Positions 1 to 8,387 of a DNA stretch of 44,928 nucleotides are shown here, one piece after another. This stretch comes from Ruminococcus sp. YE282. GTDB taxonomy: Bacteria > Bacillota > Clostridia > Oscillospirales > Acutalibacteraceae. The notes beneath the pieces are model-generated. The model saw nothing but the letters and a program-made list of their open reading frames with translations, did no database searches and was not told the DNA's origin. The stretch covers positions 1-44,928 of the forward strand of contig FMUV01000018.1 of the NCBI GenBank assembly GCA_900101355.1, given 5' to 3'. The position numbers and the translations under genes were made by a program. The number at the start of each line of letters is the position of its first letter. The stretch's first letter is position 1.

Positions 1-504
1 CCCGAAAAGGTTGATGGCGACCGTGTGCAGGAGGTAGAGATTTATCTTAATTTCATTGGCAAGTTTGATTTGCCGGAGCCTGAATTGACAGCGGAGGAAA
101 TCAAGCGTCAGGAACAGTTGAAGCGTCACCGTATCGTGAGCCGTGAACGCTATCAGTTGATGAAAGCGGGCAAGCATAAAGTAGGACAGCCTTTTACCCT
201 TAAATGTAAATGTTGTGGCAATTCATTTGAATCCAAGATGTCTAATACGCTGTTCTGCTCTCCAAAATGTCGAGCGAAATATTATCGTCGGCAAGAATCG
301 GAAAAGCGGATGCGTGAAATAGTTTGCAATTACTGCGGTAAAACATTCGTTGCTACAAGAAGTGATGTCAAGTATTGTTGCAAGGAATGCAAAGAAGAAG
401 CAAATCGTATCATGCGAAAAGAACGCTACGAGATGAAGAAACAACAAAAGTTGAATCAGAACACTTCCGACACGGTGTTCATCGAAGAAAAGAAAACAGC
501 ATAA
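1..504 (+). CDS. C-terminal part of a large serine recombinase with a double zinc-finger tail (5' end outside window)
   Basis: The frame is open from base 1, so this is the 3' end of a longer gene. The first residues contain the stretch VEIYLNFIGKFDLPEPEL, which matches the C-terminal segment (DUF4368 type) of the large serine recombinases carried by clostridial integrative elements. Those enzymes excise and insert the element through a serine-DNA linkage. Unlike the usual short charged tail, this one continues with two cysteine clusters (CKCC with FCSPKC, then CNYC with CCKEC) that look like two small zinc-binding fingers, and ends in a lysine-rich helix. A GTG at 25 could be called as a start, but the upstream in-frame codons already encode recombinase-like sequence, so a separate zinc-finger gene is unlikely. 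A terminator follows 15 bp downstream. Family assignment is fairly secure; the role of the fingers is unknown. Confidence 0.75.
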   Translation, partial: PEKVDGDRVQEVEIYLNFIGKFDLPEPELTAEEIKRQEQLKRHRIVSRERYQLMKAGKHKVGQPFTLKCKCCGNSFESKMSNTLFCSPKCRAKYYRRQESEKRMREIVCNYCGKTFVATRSDVKYCCKECKEEANRIMRKERYEMKKQQKLNQNTSDTVFIEEKKTA

Positions 505-518
505 TAAATTAACGCTGC

Positions 519-555
519 GGCGGCTTGTGAGAGCAATTTCACAAGCCGCCTTTTT
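519..555 (+). terminator. Intrinsic terminator after the recombinase
   Basis: A perfect 12-bp stem (ggcggcttgtga with tcacaagccgcc, 519-530 and 539-550) with an 8-nt loop is followed by five T residues. It ends the recombinase transcript just before the next gene's Shine-Dalgarno sequence. Confidence 0.85.
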
Positions 556-572
556 GATTGGAGGTATTTATA

Positions 573-770
573 ATGAGTTTTACAGAGAAAGAGTTTTTAC
601 AGGCAAAGCATCGACTGGAAGAAGCGCAGGCTCGCAACCGTGTGAAGGAGCGTTCAGTTCGGACACATCGACTTATCCAAGAGGGAGCTATTTTAGAGAA
701 AGCTATGCCGCAAGTTAGGCAAATGTCATTGGAACAGTTGGAGGGTTATCTATGCAGTCTGCTCAAATAA
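573..770 (+). CDS. Small DUF3847-like protein of a mobilizable element
   Basis: A 65-residue protein starting at ATG 573 with a GGAGG Shine-Dalgarno at 560-564; a TTG at 558 is in frame but overlaps that site. It is helical and charged, with a central RTHRLIQEGAILEKA stretch that resembles the RTHRL-x-GAMLES signature of DUF3847 proteins, which commonly sit directly upstream of MobA/MobL relaxases in Firmicutes elements. The neighbouring relaxase at 1147 supports this. Biochemical function is not established for the family. It may act with the relaxase at oriT, but that is inference only. Confidence 0.6.
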   Translation: MSFTEKEFLQAKHRLEEAQARNRVKERSVRTHRLIQEGAILEKAMPQVRQMSLEQLEGYLCSLLK

Positions 771-1146
771 TCATTATCAATGGGACGCTTCGAGAAATCG
801 GAGCGTTTCTTCTTTTATCCCGAAGGGCGCACTTACTCACCACCTGCGAAGCAGGCGGTGGTATCCCTCCCGCTGGTCAGGCTCGTGCGCTCTTCACGAA
901 CTGTCTTTCAGCCAGTTCTCCAGAGGGGGCAGGAAATGCCGCAGGCTGGCATTCCCTGTGCAGTCGGCACTTCTGCTTATGCAGAGATTGGTGCTTACCG
1001 CACCAATCCGGCAGATGCTCTGCCCGCCTCCTGCCTGCGAAAACCTGCCACCGGCAGCTTTATCGCAGTTATGGACGGCTTGCACCGCCCATTTTCTTTT
1101 TGCGAAAAAGAAACAAAAACCAAGAACGAAAGGACAATGAGAACAA
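771..1146 (+). other. Non-coding region upstream of the relaxase, probable oriT
   Basis: About 375 bp between the DUF3847-like gene and the relaxase. Several overlapping frames are open on both strands, but none has a Shine-Dalgarno sequence or recognisable protein. The composition is more GC-rich than the chromosome on the right. It contains an interrupted inverted repeat around 840-861 (cacctgc with gcaggcggtg) and a perfect 8-bp inverted repeat at 1094-1112 (ttcttttt, gcg, aaaaagaa). Inverted repeats just upstream of a relaxase gene are typical of a transfer origin. The nick site cannot be assigned by eye. Confidence 0.4.
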
Positions 1147-2853
1147 ATGGCGATCTATCATTTGGAAGCAAAGATTGTGAGCCGGGGAAACGGGCGCTCC
1201 GCAGTTGCGGCTTCCGCCTATCTGAGCTGCACCAACATTCTGAATGATTATGACGGAGTACGACACGACTATACCCGAAAGAAAGGACTTGTATGGCGAG
1301 AGGTTTTTCTGCCGGAATATGCCCCGCAGGAATGGCAGGACAGGGCTGTGTTGTGGAACGCTGTTGAAGAAAATGAGAAAACCAAAGACAGCCGACTTGC
1401 CCGTGAGTTTGTTCCGGCTCTGCCTGTTGAGCTTACAAAAACACAATGGCAAGAGTTGTTGAGCGATTTTATACAAGAGAGTTTTGTGGCAGATGGAATG
1501 TGTGCGGATGTGGCAATTCATGACCCATATCCGCCCGGTCACAATCCCCACGCTCACATTATGCTGACAGTTCGCCCGCTGGACGAAAACGGCAAATGGC
1601 AATACAAGACTGAGAAAGAATATCTCTGTATCAAGGACGGCGAGGAACGGGGTTTTACTGCCGCCGAATTCAAAGCGGCACAGACTAACGGATGGGAGAA
1701 ACAATATCAGTACAAGGTCGGCAGGAAGAAAGTGTATATGACGCCCTCCGAAGCTGAGAAGCATGGATATGAGCGAGCCAGCAAATATCCCCAAAGCACC
1801 AAATTCGGCAGACAAAATCCCATCTCCGAGCGCTGGAACAGTGAGGAGCAGCTTGTGGAGTGGCGCAAAGCATGGGCTGACGTGACCAATCGCTATTTGG
1901 AGCAGTACGTTCACGATGCACGTATTGACCACCGAAGCCACGCTGAGCGAGGTTTGGATGAACAGCCAACGATTCACGAGGGTGTGGTTGCCCGTGCTTT
2001 GGAAAAGAAAGGCATTATCTCTGACCGCTGTGAAATCAACCGACAGATTAAAGCGGATAATGCTCTGCTCCGTGAACTGAAAGCAGCAGTTAAGAAGCTG
2101 ATGCTGGCAGCCAAAAGCACAGTACCCGCCATTGCAGAAGCCATGGAAAAGCTGCGTGGGAATATGATTATTTTCAAATATCAGCTATTGCACATCGGAG
2201 GGGGCAAGCAGGCAATCAGTAAATCCTTAAAAATGTATCGTGAGGATATGGCGGAATACACCGCCCTTGCGGATAAAATCAAGGAGAAATCCAAAGAGCG
2301 CAAGACGCTGTTGGCTGAGAAGAAAGCTACGCCTGTCATCCATGTTTTGAAGCACCGAGAACTTTCCAGCCGTATCGCAGAGCTGACAGAAGATTTGGAA
2401 GAACTGCGGACAGAAAAGGCAATGCTGCTCCGTCGGTTTCAATACCCGGAGAACGCTACTGCCGATATGCTCCGAAAGGAAATCCGCACTCTGGAGGACA
2501 GTCTGAGAAAGCTGGAAGCCAGTGAAGCCAAGTACGCTACCGAGCTTGACAGTGCCTTAAAGCAGTATGCCGAGCTGCAGGAGCAGGCGGCAGAGTTTGA
2601 CCCAATAGAGCTTCACGATGCACGGCTGACGATTCGCTCCGAACAGGAACGCCAAGCCACACAGCGAGTGCAGGATGCCTATGGCGATAAATATGATATG
2701 CTCCGTATGTATGACAGCAAGAGGAGTGTGGCAAATCTGCTGAATGAGGGTGTTGAGGAACACTCTATCCGTGAAAAACTACGGGCAAAGCAGAAAGAGC
2801 AAAAACAGCAACAAGCACAGAGAAAGCCGAAACGCCACGAACATGAGCATTAA
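1147..2853 (+). CDS. MobA/MobL-family relaxase (mobilization protein)
   Basis: A 568-residue DNA relaxase that would nick oriT and lead the transferred strand during conjugative mobilization, using transfer machinery from another element. The N-terminus (MAIYHLEAKIVSRGNGRSAV) and AASAYLS are signatures of the MobA/MobL (MobQ-like) family. The metal-binding histidine motif is GHNPHAHIML at residues 131-140. The N-terminal relaxase domain covers roughly residues 1-240; the remainder (about 270-560) is predicted coiled coil rich in Lys, Glu and Gln, ending in a basic tail. Length and layout are normal for the family. It is followed by a strong terminator. No coupling protein or type IV secretion gene is visible, so the element would be mobilizable rather than self-transmissible. 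Confidence 0.9.
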   Translation: MAIYHLEAKIVSRGNGRSAVAASAYLSCTNILNDYDGVRHDYTRKKGLVWREVFLPEYAPQEWQDRAVLWNAVEENEKTKDSRLAREFVPALPVELTKTQWQELLSDFIQESFVADGMCADVAIHDPYPPGHNPHAHIMLTVRPLDENGKWQYKTEKEYLCIKDGEERGFTAAEFKAAQTNGWEKQYQYKVGRKKVYMTPSEAEKHGYERASKYPQSTKFGRQNPISERWNSEEQLVEWRKAWADVTNRYLEQYVHDARIDHRSHAERGLDEQPTIHEGVVARALEKKGIISDRCEINRQIKADNALLRELKAAVKKLMLAAKSTVPAIAEAMEKLRGNMIIFKYQLLHIGGGKQAISKSLKMYREDMAEYTALADKIKEKSKERKTLLAEKKATPVIHVLKHRELSSRIAELTEDLEELRTEKAMLLRRFQYPENATADMLRKEIRTLEDSLRKLEASEAKYATELDSALKQYAELQEQAAEFDPIELHDARLTIRSEQERQATQRVQDAYGDKYDMLRMYDSKRSVANLLNEGVEEHSIREKLRAKQKEQKQQQAQRKPKRHEHEH

Positions 2854-2856
2854 AAT

Positions 2857-2882
2857 GGGGCTGTTGCTTTACAGCCCCTTTT
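2857..2882 (+). terminator. Intrinsic terminator after the relaxase
   Basis: An 8-bp stem (ggggctgt with acagcccc) and a 6-nt loop are followed by TTTT, four bases after the relaxase stop codon. Confidence 0.85.
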
Positions 2883-2909
2883 GCTTACATCGTAAAATTC
2901 TGTAGTAAT

Positions 2910-2955
2910 GAGAGATGTACTAACACTTATGTGTTTAGTAAACAGCAGATCTCTC
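2910..2955. repeat. Nested inverted repeat between relaxase and exporter operon
   Basis: Outer arms gagagat/atctctc (2910-2916 and 2949-2955) enclose a second palindrome, tactaacac/gtgtttagta, with one bulged base. It lies downstream of both convergent transcription units. No T-run follows on either strand, so it is not an obvious terminator. Confidence 0.5.
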
Positions 2956-2999
2956 CGTGATTATGATAAAAATAAGCAGCTTTTATCCTCAATTCATAT

Positions 3000-3239
3000 T
3001 CATCGCTGAATATCCTTTTGGGGTGAAACAAAATTCCCAAGCTGTTGTTCAATCAATAGGTTGGATATTTCAAGAGCCCTCATTCTTCTTTTTGCCAGCG
3101 TGATCTGTGACTTGTATCTATGTACATTCTCTTTCTCTTCAAAAGTTTTAATTGTTTCCCGCAATTTGTGTAATGTTGAATCATTCTGCCGTTTCGCTTC
3201 CGATAATTCCTCTTGTGTAAATATGACTCCACTCTCCAT
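3000..3239 (-). CDS. Small conserved-type hypothetical protein, last gene of the exporter operon
   Basis: A 79-residue, highly charged protein with no signal peptide or membrane segment. Residues 8-65 (EELSEAKRQNDSTLHKLR and onward) look like one or two amphipathic helices, probably coiled coil. It lies 38 bp downstream of the second permease in the same orientation, with an AAGGAG Shine-Dalgarno 11 bp before the ATG, so it is probably co-transcribed with the TetR/ABC operon. I do not recognise the family. Small helical proteins like this also occur as accessory genes of mobile elements, so it could belong to the element rather than the exporter. Confidence 0.55.
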   Translation of the reverse strand: MESGVIFTQEELSEAKRQNDSTLHKLRETIKTFEEKENVHRYKSQITLAKRRMRALEISNLLIEQQLGNFVSPQKDIQR

Positions 3240-3277
3240 TTTTTCTTTATCTCCTTCAAGCGTTTGAATGTATCAAA

Positions 3278-4063
3278 TCATAATTCTCTCTTTTTCCATC
3301 GAATTACAGAAATCCATACACAAAAGGCAGTGATGGCTATTGCCAAGAGCAAATAGGCAAGGCGAAAACCTTCTACAATTAAGTCATAGGCATCAAAATA
3401 CCGCAGCGGAGACAGAAAGTCGAGGGCATGTATATCACTATAATCAATCACTACTGAAATTCCATAGGAAAGTAAGAGAAAAGCTGTTCCGGCCTTTACC
3501 GCACTTTTATACTTTCTGGACAAACTGGAAATTGCAAGAGCAATGGAAAAAAGTACAAGCTGCGTCAAAAATAAACCAATCACAGTCACCACTTCGGCAC
3601 CTTTCTGTTCCAGTCCTCCTACCGGAAGAATAATCATCATATAGGCAAAGATGCCATAAAATACAGAAAAAACAATGAAGTTACAGACAGACGCAATTAC
3701 CTTTGCAATTATGATTTTCTCCCTGGAAGCTGGTTTTGTAAACAGATATTCCGCAGTATGAAGTTCCGTTTCTTTTGTGATACAGGACAGTCCTAAATAA
3801 ATCGCATAAGCAAAAGCAAGAATGGCTGTCCAGAAATAAAGACAGGTATACCATCCCAAAGCGGTACTCAAGTCAGCTTTCACTCCAAACATCAGCAACA
3901 TAATTGGAGGAAATGTTCCCATCATTTTTTCTAACTCGCCCATATTTTCTTTCAAGGAAAGATACTCAAAAAAACAGAATCCAATCAGCATAAAAACCAA
4001 TGCCAGCCAGATTACTAACATCTTCCTACTTTGTTTCAATTCTTTTTTAATTAGTGTTTTCAA
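3278..4063 (-). CDS. ABC-2 type transporter permease (second)
   Basis: A 261-residue integral membrane protein with about six hydrophobic segments, of the ABC-2 exporter permease class. The start is taken as TTG at 4063 because an AAGGAGGG Shine-Dalgarno lies 7 bp upstream; starting further upstream would overlap the preceding gene by about 80 bp. The motif EYLFTKPASREKII in the first cytosolic loop also occurs, nearly the same, in the neighbouring permease (EYLFTKPHTRKEIF). The two permeases are therefore diverged copies that probably form a heterodimer. With the ATPase they would export a drug, peptide or lipid; the substrate is unknown. Confidence 0.85.
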   Translation of the reverse strand: MKTLIKKELKQSRKMLVIWLALVFMLIGFCFFEYLSLKENMGELEKMMGTFPPIMLLMFGVKADLSTALGWYTCLYFWTAILAFAYAIYLGLSCITKETELHTAEYLFTKPASREKIIIAKVIASVCNFIVFSVFYGIFAYMMIILPVGGLEQKGAEVVTVIGLFLTQLVLFSIALAISSLSRKYKSAVKAGTAFLLLSYGISVVIDYSDIHALDFLSPLRYFDAYDLIVEGFRLAYLLLAIAITAFCVWISVIRWKKREL

Positions 4064-4077
4064 ACTGAGTCCCTCCT

Positions 4078-4881
4078 TTATGAACGGAATTGAACATCTT
4101 TTTTTAGGAAAAGAAAATAAGCGGCTGCTATGCACACAACCAGCAGGAGCATATACCAAATCATATAGGTCACATCATAGAATCCGGAGGATGCAATATC
4201 TGCCGCACCAAAGAAGGAATAGGGTGACAGAAATCCAATTCCTTTTGTTCCGGCAATACGGGAAAAGCTGGTTATGCAATATTCTGCAAAAATGATTAGT
4301 CCTGCAGTTAGCAAAGGTTTACGATTATTTGAAAAAACAGCTCCGATCAGCAACCCCAATGCTGAAAAAATAATCGTCAAAAGTGTCAGTGAATTGGCAA
4401 TTAAAAAAAACTCGCCAAGTGAAAAAGTGGGACGAAAAAGTACCAGTGTCAAAAGAGAGGCCAGTGCAAAGCATATACTGACAATCAGCGAACCAAACAA
4501 AACCACCAAAGCCTTTGCTAAGAATATTTCTTTCCGGGTATGTGGCTTTGTAAATAAATATTCAGAGGTCTTTCCAGCAAACTCTTTCGTGTGAATTGAA
4601 ATTCCAAAGTGCAAAGCAAAAATCCCTGCAGCTATCATAAAAAAGCTTGTCAAAAAGCCATAGACACCCAAAGGCTCTGTCATGTACCCCCTGGAAATAC
4701 CGATACTTTGGAAAAAAGAACTGTTACCCAAAGTTTCATAAAGAGTATTTGAGGTCTCTCCAGCACTATTAAATAAGCCATAATAAACGGGTGTCATCAC
4801 GAAGATACAGATTGCTAAAGCGAGAGACCATCCCAATATATACTTTCTAAATTGCTTCATTTCATATTTGAAAATTATCAT
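4078..4881 (-). CDS. ABC-2 type transporter permease (first)
   Basis: A 267-residue membrane protein with an N-terminal cytosolic helix (KYEMKQFRKYILGW), a transmembrane segment directly after it, and five further hydrophobic stretches. The ATG at 4881 is preferred over an in-frame TTG two codons upstream because AGGAGG sits 8 bp before it. The conserved EYLFTKP loop probably contacts the ATPase. It begins 12 bp after the ATPase gene and is followed by the paralogous permease 14 bp on, forming a TetR-ATPase-permease-permease operon typical of small-molecule or antimicrobial resistance exporters in Clostridia. Confidence 0.87.
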   Translation of the reverse strand: MIIFKYEMKQFRKYILGWSLALAICIFVMTPVYYGLFNSAGETSNTLYETLGNSSFFQSIGISRGYMTEPLGVYGFLTSFFMIAAGIFALHFGISIHTKEFAGKTSEYLFTKPHTRKEIFLAKALVVLFGSLIVSICFALASLLTLVLFRPTFSLGEFFLIANSLTLLTIIFSALGLLIGAVFSNNRKPLLTAGLIIFAEYCITSFSRIAGTKGIGFLSPYSFFGAADIASSGFYDVTYMIWYMLLLVVCIAAAYFLFLKKDVQFRS

Positions 4882-4893
4882 CTGCAAATCCTC

Positions 4894-5781
4894 CTATTCG
4901 TAATAATGAAGAAAGATTTCTTCCAGAGAGGGTTCTTCCAAAAAAATATCTACCAGATCAAGCTCATGAAGCTTCTCCATAATTACAGTGATATTCCCGT
5001 TGTACATAAAGGTAACATTGGTGTTATCATAAGACATTTTATAATCTGCAATCCCTTCGTTTCCCCAATATTCCTTTGGAATTGGCTGTTTGGTTGTTAC
5101 AGATATTTTCTTATAACCACGTTCCCTAAGCTCTTTCATGGATTGGATTCCAACCAATTTTCCCTCTTTGAGAATCGCAACTCGGTTGCAAAGTTTTTGA
5201 ACCTCGCTCAAAACATGGGAAGATAGAAAAATGGTAGTTCCTTTACGGTTTTCCTCCAGAAGAATTTCATAAAACACCTGTTGGATCAGAGGATCTAAAC
5301 CGCTGGTGGGTTCATCCATAATCACTAACTTAGGTGAAGTCATGAGAGCCGAAACAATTCCCACTTTCTTTCGATTGCCCAAAGATAAATCTGCGATTTT
5401 GCGGCTCATATCCAAATGTAATCGTTCAGTCAACTCACACATTTTGTTTTTGCAGTCCATGGCATATAAGTCGGCTGTGTATTGTAATAACTCATGGACT
5501 TTCATATTTTCATAATAACTGTCCTCGCTGGGCAAATAACCAAGATTACGGGCAATTTTACTTGCCTGAGTCTGGCAATCCATTCCAAAGATACTTGCCG
5601 TTCCAGCAGTTGGGCGGATTAGCCCCATCAGAGTGCGGATTGTGGTGGATTTTCCTGCACCGTTTGGGCCAATAAATCCGAAAATTTCCCCCTCGCTTAC
5701 GGAAAAACTCAGCTCTTGAATGCCCCGATGCTTTCCATAACACTTTGTCAATCCATTCAATTCGATAATTTGTTCACTCAT
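4894..5781 (-). CDS. ABC transporter ATP-binding protein
   Basis: A 295-residue cytosolic ATPase that energises the two permeases downstream. Walker A is GPNGAGKST (residues 38-46), the Q-loop region follows, the signature is a slightly degenerate LSLGNRKK, and Walker B is LVIMDEPTSGLDP, followed by the switch histidine in FLSSH. The C-terminal 75 residues form the extra regulatory domain common in ABC-2 exporters of the bacitracin/drug type. Its ATG overlaps the TetR stop codon by 4 bp, so the two are translationally coupled. Confidence 0.92.
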   Translation of the reverse strand: MSEQIIELNGLTKCYGKHRGIQELSFSVSEGEIFGFIGPNGAGKSTTIRTLMGLIRPTAGTASIFGMDCQTQASKIARNLGYLPSEDSYYENMKVHELLQYTADLYAMDCKNKMCELTERLHLDMSRKIADLSLGNRKKVGIVSALMTSPKLVIMDEPTSGLDPLIQQVFYEILLEENRKGTTIFLSSHVLSEVQKLCNRVAILKEGKLVGIQSMKELRERGYKKISVTTKQPIPKEYWGNEGIADYKMSYDNTNVTFMYNGNITVIMEKLHELDLVDIFLEEPSLEEIFLHYYE

Positions 5782-6392
5782 AGTAGATATTCCTCCTTAT
5801 AAAAATTACGACGTATGGCTTCCATCATTTCTTGAAATTCACTCAAGACAAGTTCACATTCCGAATGGGCTATTTCTCTTTGAAAACGAATGGCATAACC
5901 TTCTGCCATCAGATTTAAAATTCCCGCAACAGTTTTTGCATCATCTGAATTCTTAAATTTTATTACATCTTCGTCCTTTAGAATAAAACTGTCACGAAAC
6001 TGGTTTGTTTCTGCACGAAACTCCGTTAAAATATCCTGTACATCTCTTGCGTTTTCTGTCCACGCCCCTGCTATGAACTGAGAAATATACGGATTGCGTT
6101 TCAACAAATCCATCTCCATAAAACTGGATGCCAAAATGCGGTCAAAGAGATTCGATTGTTCGCTTTTATCCTGAAAAGATTCTTTGAGAAGCTTTTCGCA
6201 ATATAGCAGCAGATACTCATATAATTTCAGCTTATTCCCGAAATATTGAAATACAGACGCTTTAGATATTCCGGCTGATGTGGCAATATCGCTAATAGAC
6301 GCTTTATCGTAACCGTGCTTTCCGAAGCATTGAAGCGCCGCATTGACGATAGAATTTTGTTTCTTTTCATCAAGTGCAAAAAATTTTTCCAT
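5778..6392 (-). CDS. TetR/AcrR-family repressor of the ABC exporter
   Basis: A 204-residue transcription factor. Residues 10-57 form the TetR helix-turn-helix (QNSIVNAALQCFGKHGYDKA, then ISKASVFQYFGNK); the remainder is an all-helical ligand-binding domain with no recognised ligand. It is first in the operon and overlaps the ATPase gene by 4 bp. A consensus promoter carrying a long palindrome lies directly upstream, so autorepression and control of the exporter are expected. The inducer is probably the exported compound. Confidence 0.9.
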   Translation of the reverse strand: MEKFFALDEKKQNSIVNAALQCFGKHGYDKASISDIATSAGISKASVFQYFGNKLKLYEYLLLYCEKLLKESFQDKSEQSNLFDRILASSFMEMDLLKRNPYISQFIAGAWTENARDVQDILTEFRAETNQFRDSFILKDEDVIKFKNSDDAKTVAGILNLMAEGYAIRFQREIAHSECELVLSEFQEMMEAIRRNFYKEEYLL

Positions 6393-6406
6393 GGTCTACC
6401 TCCAAA

Positions 6407-6457
6407 AACCGAATCGGTTATTGTGTATAATATAACACAAATAACCGATTCTGTCAA
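6407..6457 (-). promoter_or_regulatory. Promoter with overlapping palindromic TetR operator
   Basis: Read on the minus strand, TTGACA (6452-6457) and TATATT (6429-6434) are separated by exactly 17 bp. The spacer and the region below the -10 box contain a large imperfect palindrome with arms GAATCGGTTATT at 6411 onward and its complement ending at 6451. A second 13-bp near-palindrome (aaccgaatcggtt) lies at 6407-6419. Repressor bound here would block RNA polymerase. Confidence 0.8.
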
Positions 6458-6554
6458 TATATAAATTGCACTTCTATACCAATAATTCTATTTCATTCTA
6501 ATCAAATAGAAAGTTCATTGAGATTTATTGCTTTTTAGCAAAAAATACCCTTGA

Positions 6555-8168
6555 CATATCTTATCTCAGAAGAAGTTACTAAAACGCTTCGCAAAGGAAA
6601 ATAGACTTAGCAATACCCGATACTATGTTGACGACGGCTATACCGGTACAAATTTTGAGCGTCCCGGTTTTCAAAAAATGATTGAGGACATTGACCTCGG
6701 ATATATCTCAACGGTAATAGTCAAAGACTTGTCCCGTCTCGGACGGCGGTACGATATGGTCGGATATTATATGGACACCTATTTTCCCGACAGAGATGTT
6801 CGGTTCATTGCCGTTAATGATAATATAGACAGCGATGAAGGCGAAAGCGAAATTGCACCTTTCAAGAATGTACTGAATGAGTTTTACGCAAGGGACATCA
6901 GCAAGAAATGCCGTTCGTCCTATCGTATCAGGGGTAGTACAGGCGAGCCTTTAGCTCCGCCGCCATATGGATATATCAAATCTCCCGATAATCCTAAGAA
7001 GTGGGTTATTGATCCCGAAGCGGCGCAGGTCGTTCGTGACATCTTCAAAATGGCGCTTGAAGGCAAGAGTAACGAAACAATAGCCCGTATTTTGCAAGAG
7101 CGCAAGGTTCTGATTCCTATGGCATATTGGCAAGAAAAGGGTATCCGAAAAGGCGGTAAGGTAACACAGCCTAACAAATACAAGTGGTGCAAAACCACTA
7201 TCACCAAAATTCTCACTCAGCAGGAGTATTGCGGCGATATCATCAACTTCAAGACTTATTCCAAATCATACAAGAATAAGAAACGCTACGATAATCCTAA
7301 AGAAAACTGGGTGATTTTCAAGGATGTTCACGAGCCGATTATCAATCGTGATGATTTCGAGTTGGTGCAGACGCTTGTCGTAAAGACAAAGCGCCGTGCT
7401 CCTAAACAGAGAAACGGCGAAAAGAATATGTTTTGTGACTTTCTCTACTGTGCCGATTGCGGCAGTAAGCTATGGTATCACACGAATACCACCAACAAGG
7501 AAATCCATTATTTCAGCTGTTCCAACTACAAAAAGGATACCCGTGGCAACTGTGAAACACGGCACTATATCCGTGCTGATGCTATCGAACAGGTCGTAAT
7601 GCTGGAACTCCGTCGTTTAGCAAAGTATCTGGAATCTCACGAGGAAGAATTTGCAAAGCTTCTCGCCGAGAAAACCAACGCCGATATCTTGGCGGAGCAG
7701 AAGAATTTGGAAACAGAGCTTAAACGTGCAACCGCTCGAAACGAAATGATCACTTCTCTTTTCGCCAAAACCTACGAGGACAATGTATCCGGCAAGCTGA
7801 GCGATGAGATGTATATGGAGCTGTCGCACAAATATGAGGTTGAACGCCTTGAACTGAAAACAAAAATTTTCGAGTACAAGGAACGCCTTGCCAAAATCAG
7901 CGAAATGGAACAAAACAAGGATGATTTCCTAAAAGCTGTCCGTAAATGTATGGAGATGGATTCACTGACAGCGCCAATGCTGCGTGAGCTTATCGACCAC
8001 ATTGACGTGTACGAAAAGGAAGGCGGCAAAAAGAACTACACGCAACGCATCGTCATCTATTATCGTTTTGTCGGCTACTTGGAGCTACCATCAGAGGACG
8101 AGAACTACAAAGCCAACACCCGAAAAGGTGTAGACGTAGAGTATATCCCCACAGCAAAATCCGCATAA
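6555..8168 (+). pseudogene. Serine recombinase lacking its catalytic N-terminus
   Basis: The reading frame opens after a stop at 6552 and shows recombinase sequence from the start: RYYVDDGYTGTNFERPGF lies upstream of the first ATG (6678). Family members carry about 45-60 further N-terminal residues, including the nucleophilic serine in a YxRLS motif; those are missing here. What remains is the rest of the resolvase fold (VIVKDLSRLGR), the recombinase domain, a zinc ribbon (CADCGSKLWYH and the following CSNYKKDTRGNC), a coiled coil, and a DUF4368-like C-terminus (YYRFVGYLELP). No Shine-Dalgarno precedes ATG 6678. The downstream frame is intact with no stops, so the truncation may be recent. 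It differs from the recombinase at 1-504, pointing to two elements. Confidence 0.85.
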
Positions 8169-8175
8169 GACAAAA

Positions 8176-8203
8176 GGTGAGCAGGCACATCAACCTGCTC
8201 ACC
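8176..8203. terminator. Hairpin after the truncated recombinase
   Basis: A perfect 10-bp inverted repeat (ggtgagcagg/cctgctcacc) with an 8-nt loop, 8 bp after the recombinase stop. The T-run is poor, so termination may be weak. Confidence 0.55.
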
Positions 8204-8234
8204 AGATACAAATCGGATGAAATTGAATAAAAGA

Positions 8235-8272
8235 ATGAGTGTCCATAACGTAAATCCGTTATGAACACTCAT
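8235..8272 (-). terminator. Terminator of the tRNA-Leu transcript
   Basis: Stem arms atgagtgt and cataacg pair with cgttatg and acactcat, with one mismatch and a 6-nt loop. On the minus strand it starts two bases after the tRNA CCA and is followed by a T-rich tract. Confidence 0.75.
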
Positions 8273-8274
8273 AC

Positions 8275-8359
8275 TGGTGCGGGTGACAGGACTTGAACCT
8301 GCACACCGTGAAGCACAAGAACCTAAATCTTGCGTGTCTGCCAATTCCACCACACCCGC
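8275..8359 (-). tRNA. tRNA-Leu (anticodon UAG)
   Basis: Read on the minus strand, the 7-bp acceptor stem (gcgggtg with cacccgc), a D arm (tggtggaattggcaga), an anticodon stem CAAGA/TCTTG with loop TTTAGGT, a long variable arm typical of class II tRNAs, and a T arm (ggttcaagtcc) are all present. The anticodon is TAG, reading CUA leucine codons. The 3' CCA is encoded. The mobile-element debris lies on the 3' side of this gene, a common integration location. Confidence 0.95.
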
Positions 8360-8387
8360 ATAAGTATTAACTTAATTGACAAAGGCT

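Noticed and set aside
25..504. Independent zinc-finger gene starting at GTG 25
   Set aside because: The in-frame upstream codons from base 1 already give recombinase C-terminal sequence.
752..1247. Overlapping open frames upstream of the relaxase
   Set aside because: No ribosome site or recognisable protein; they overlap each other and a likely oriT.
6678..8168. Intact serine recombinase gene
   Set aside because: The catalytic serine region is absent and recombinase sequence continues upstream of this ATG without a ribosome site.
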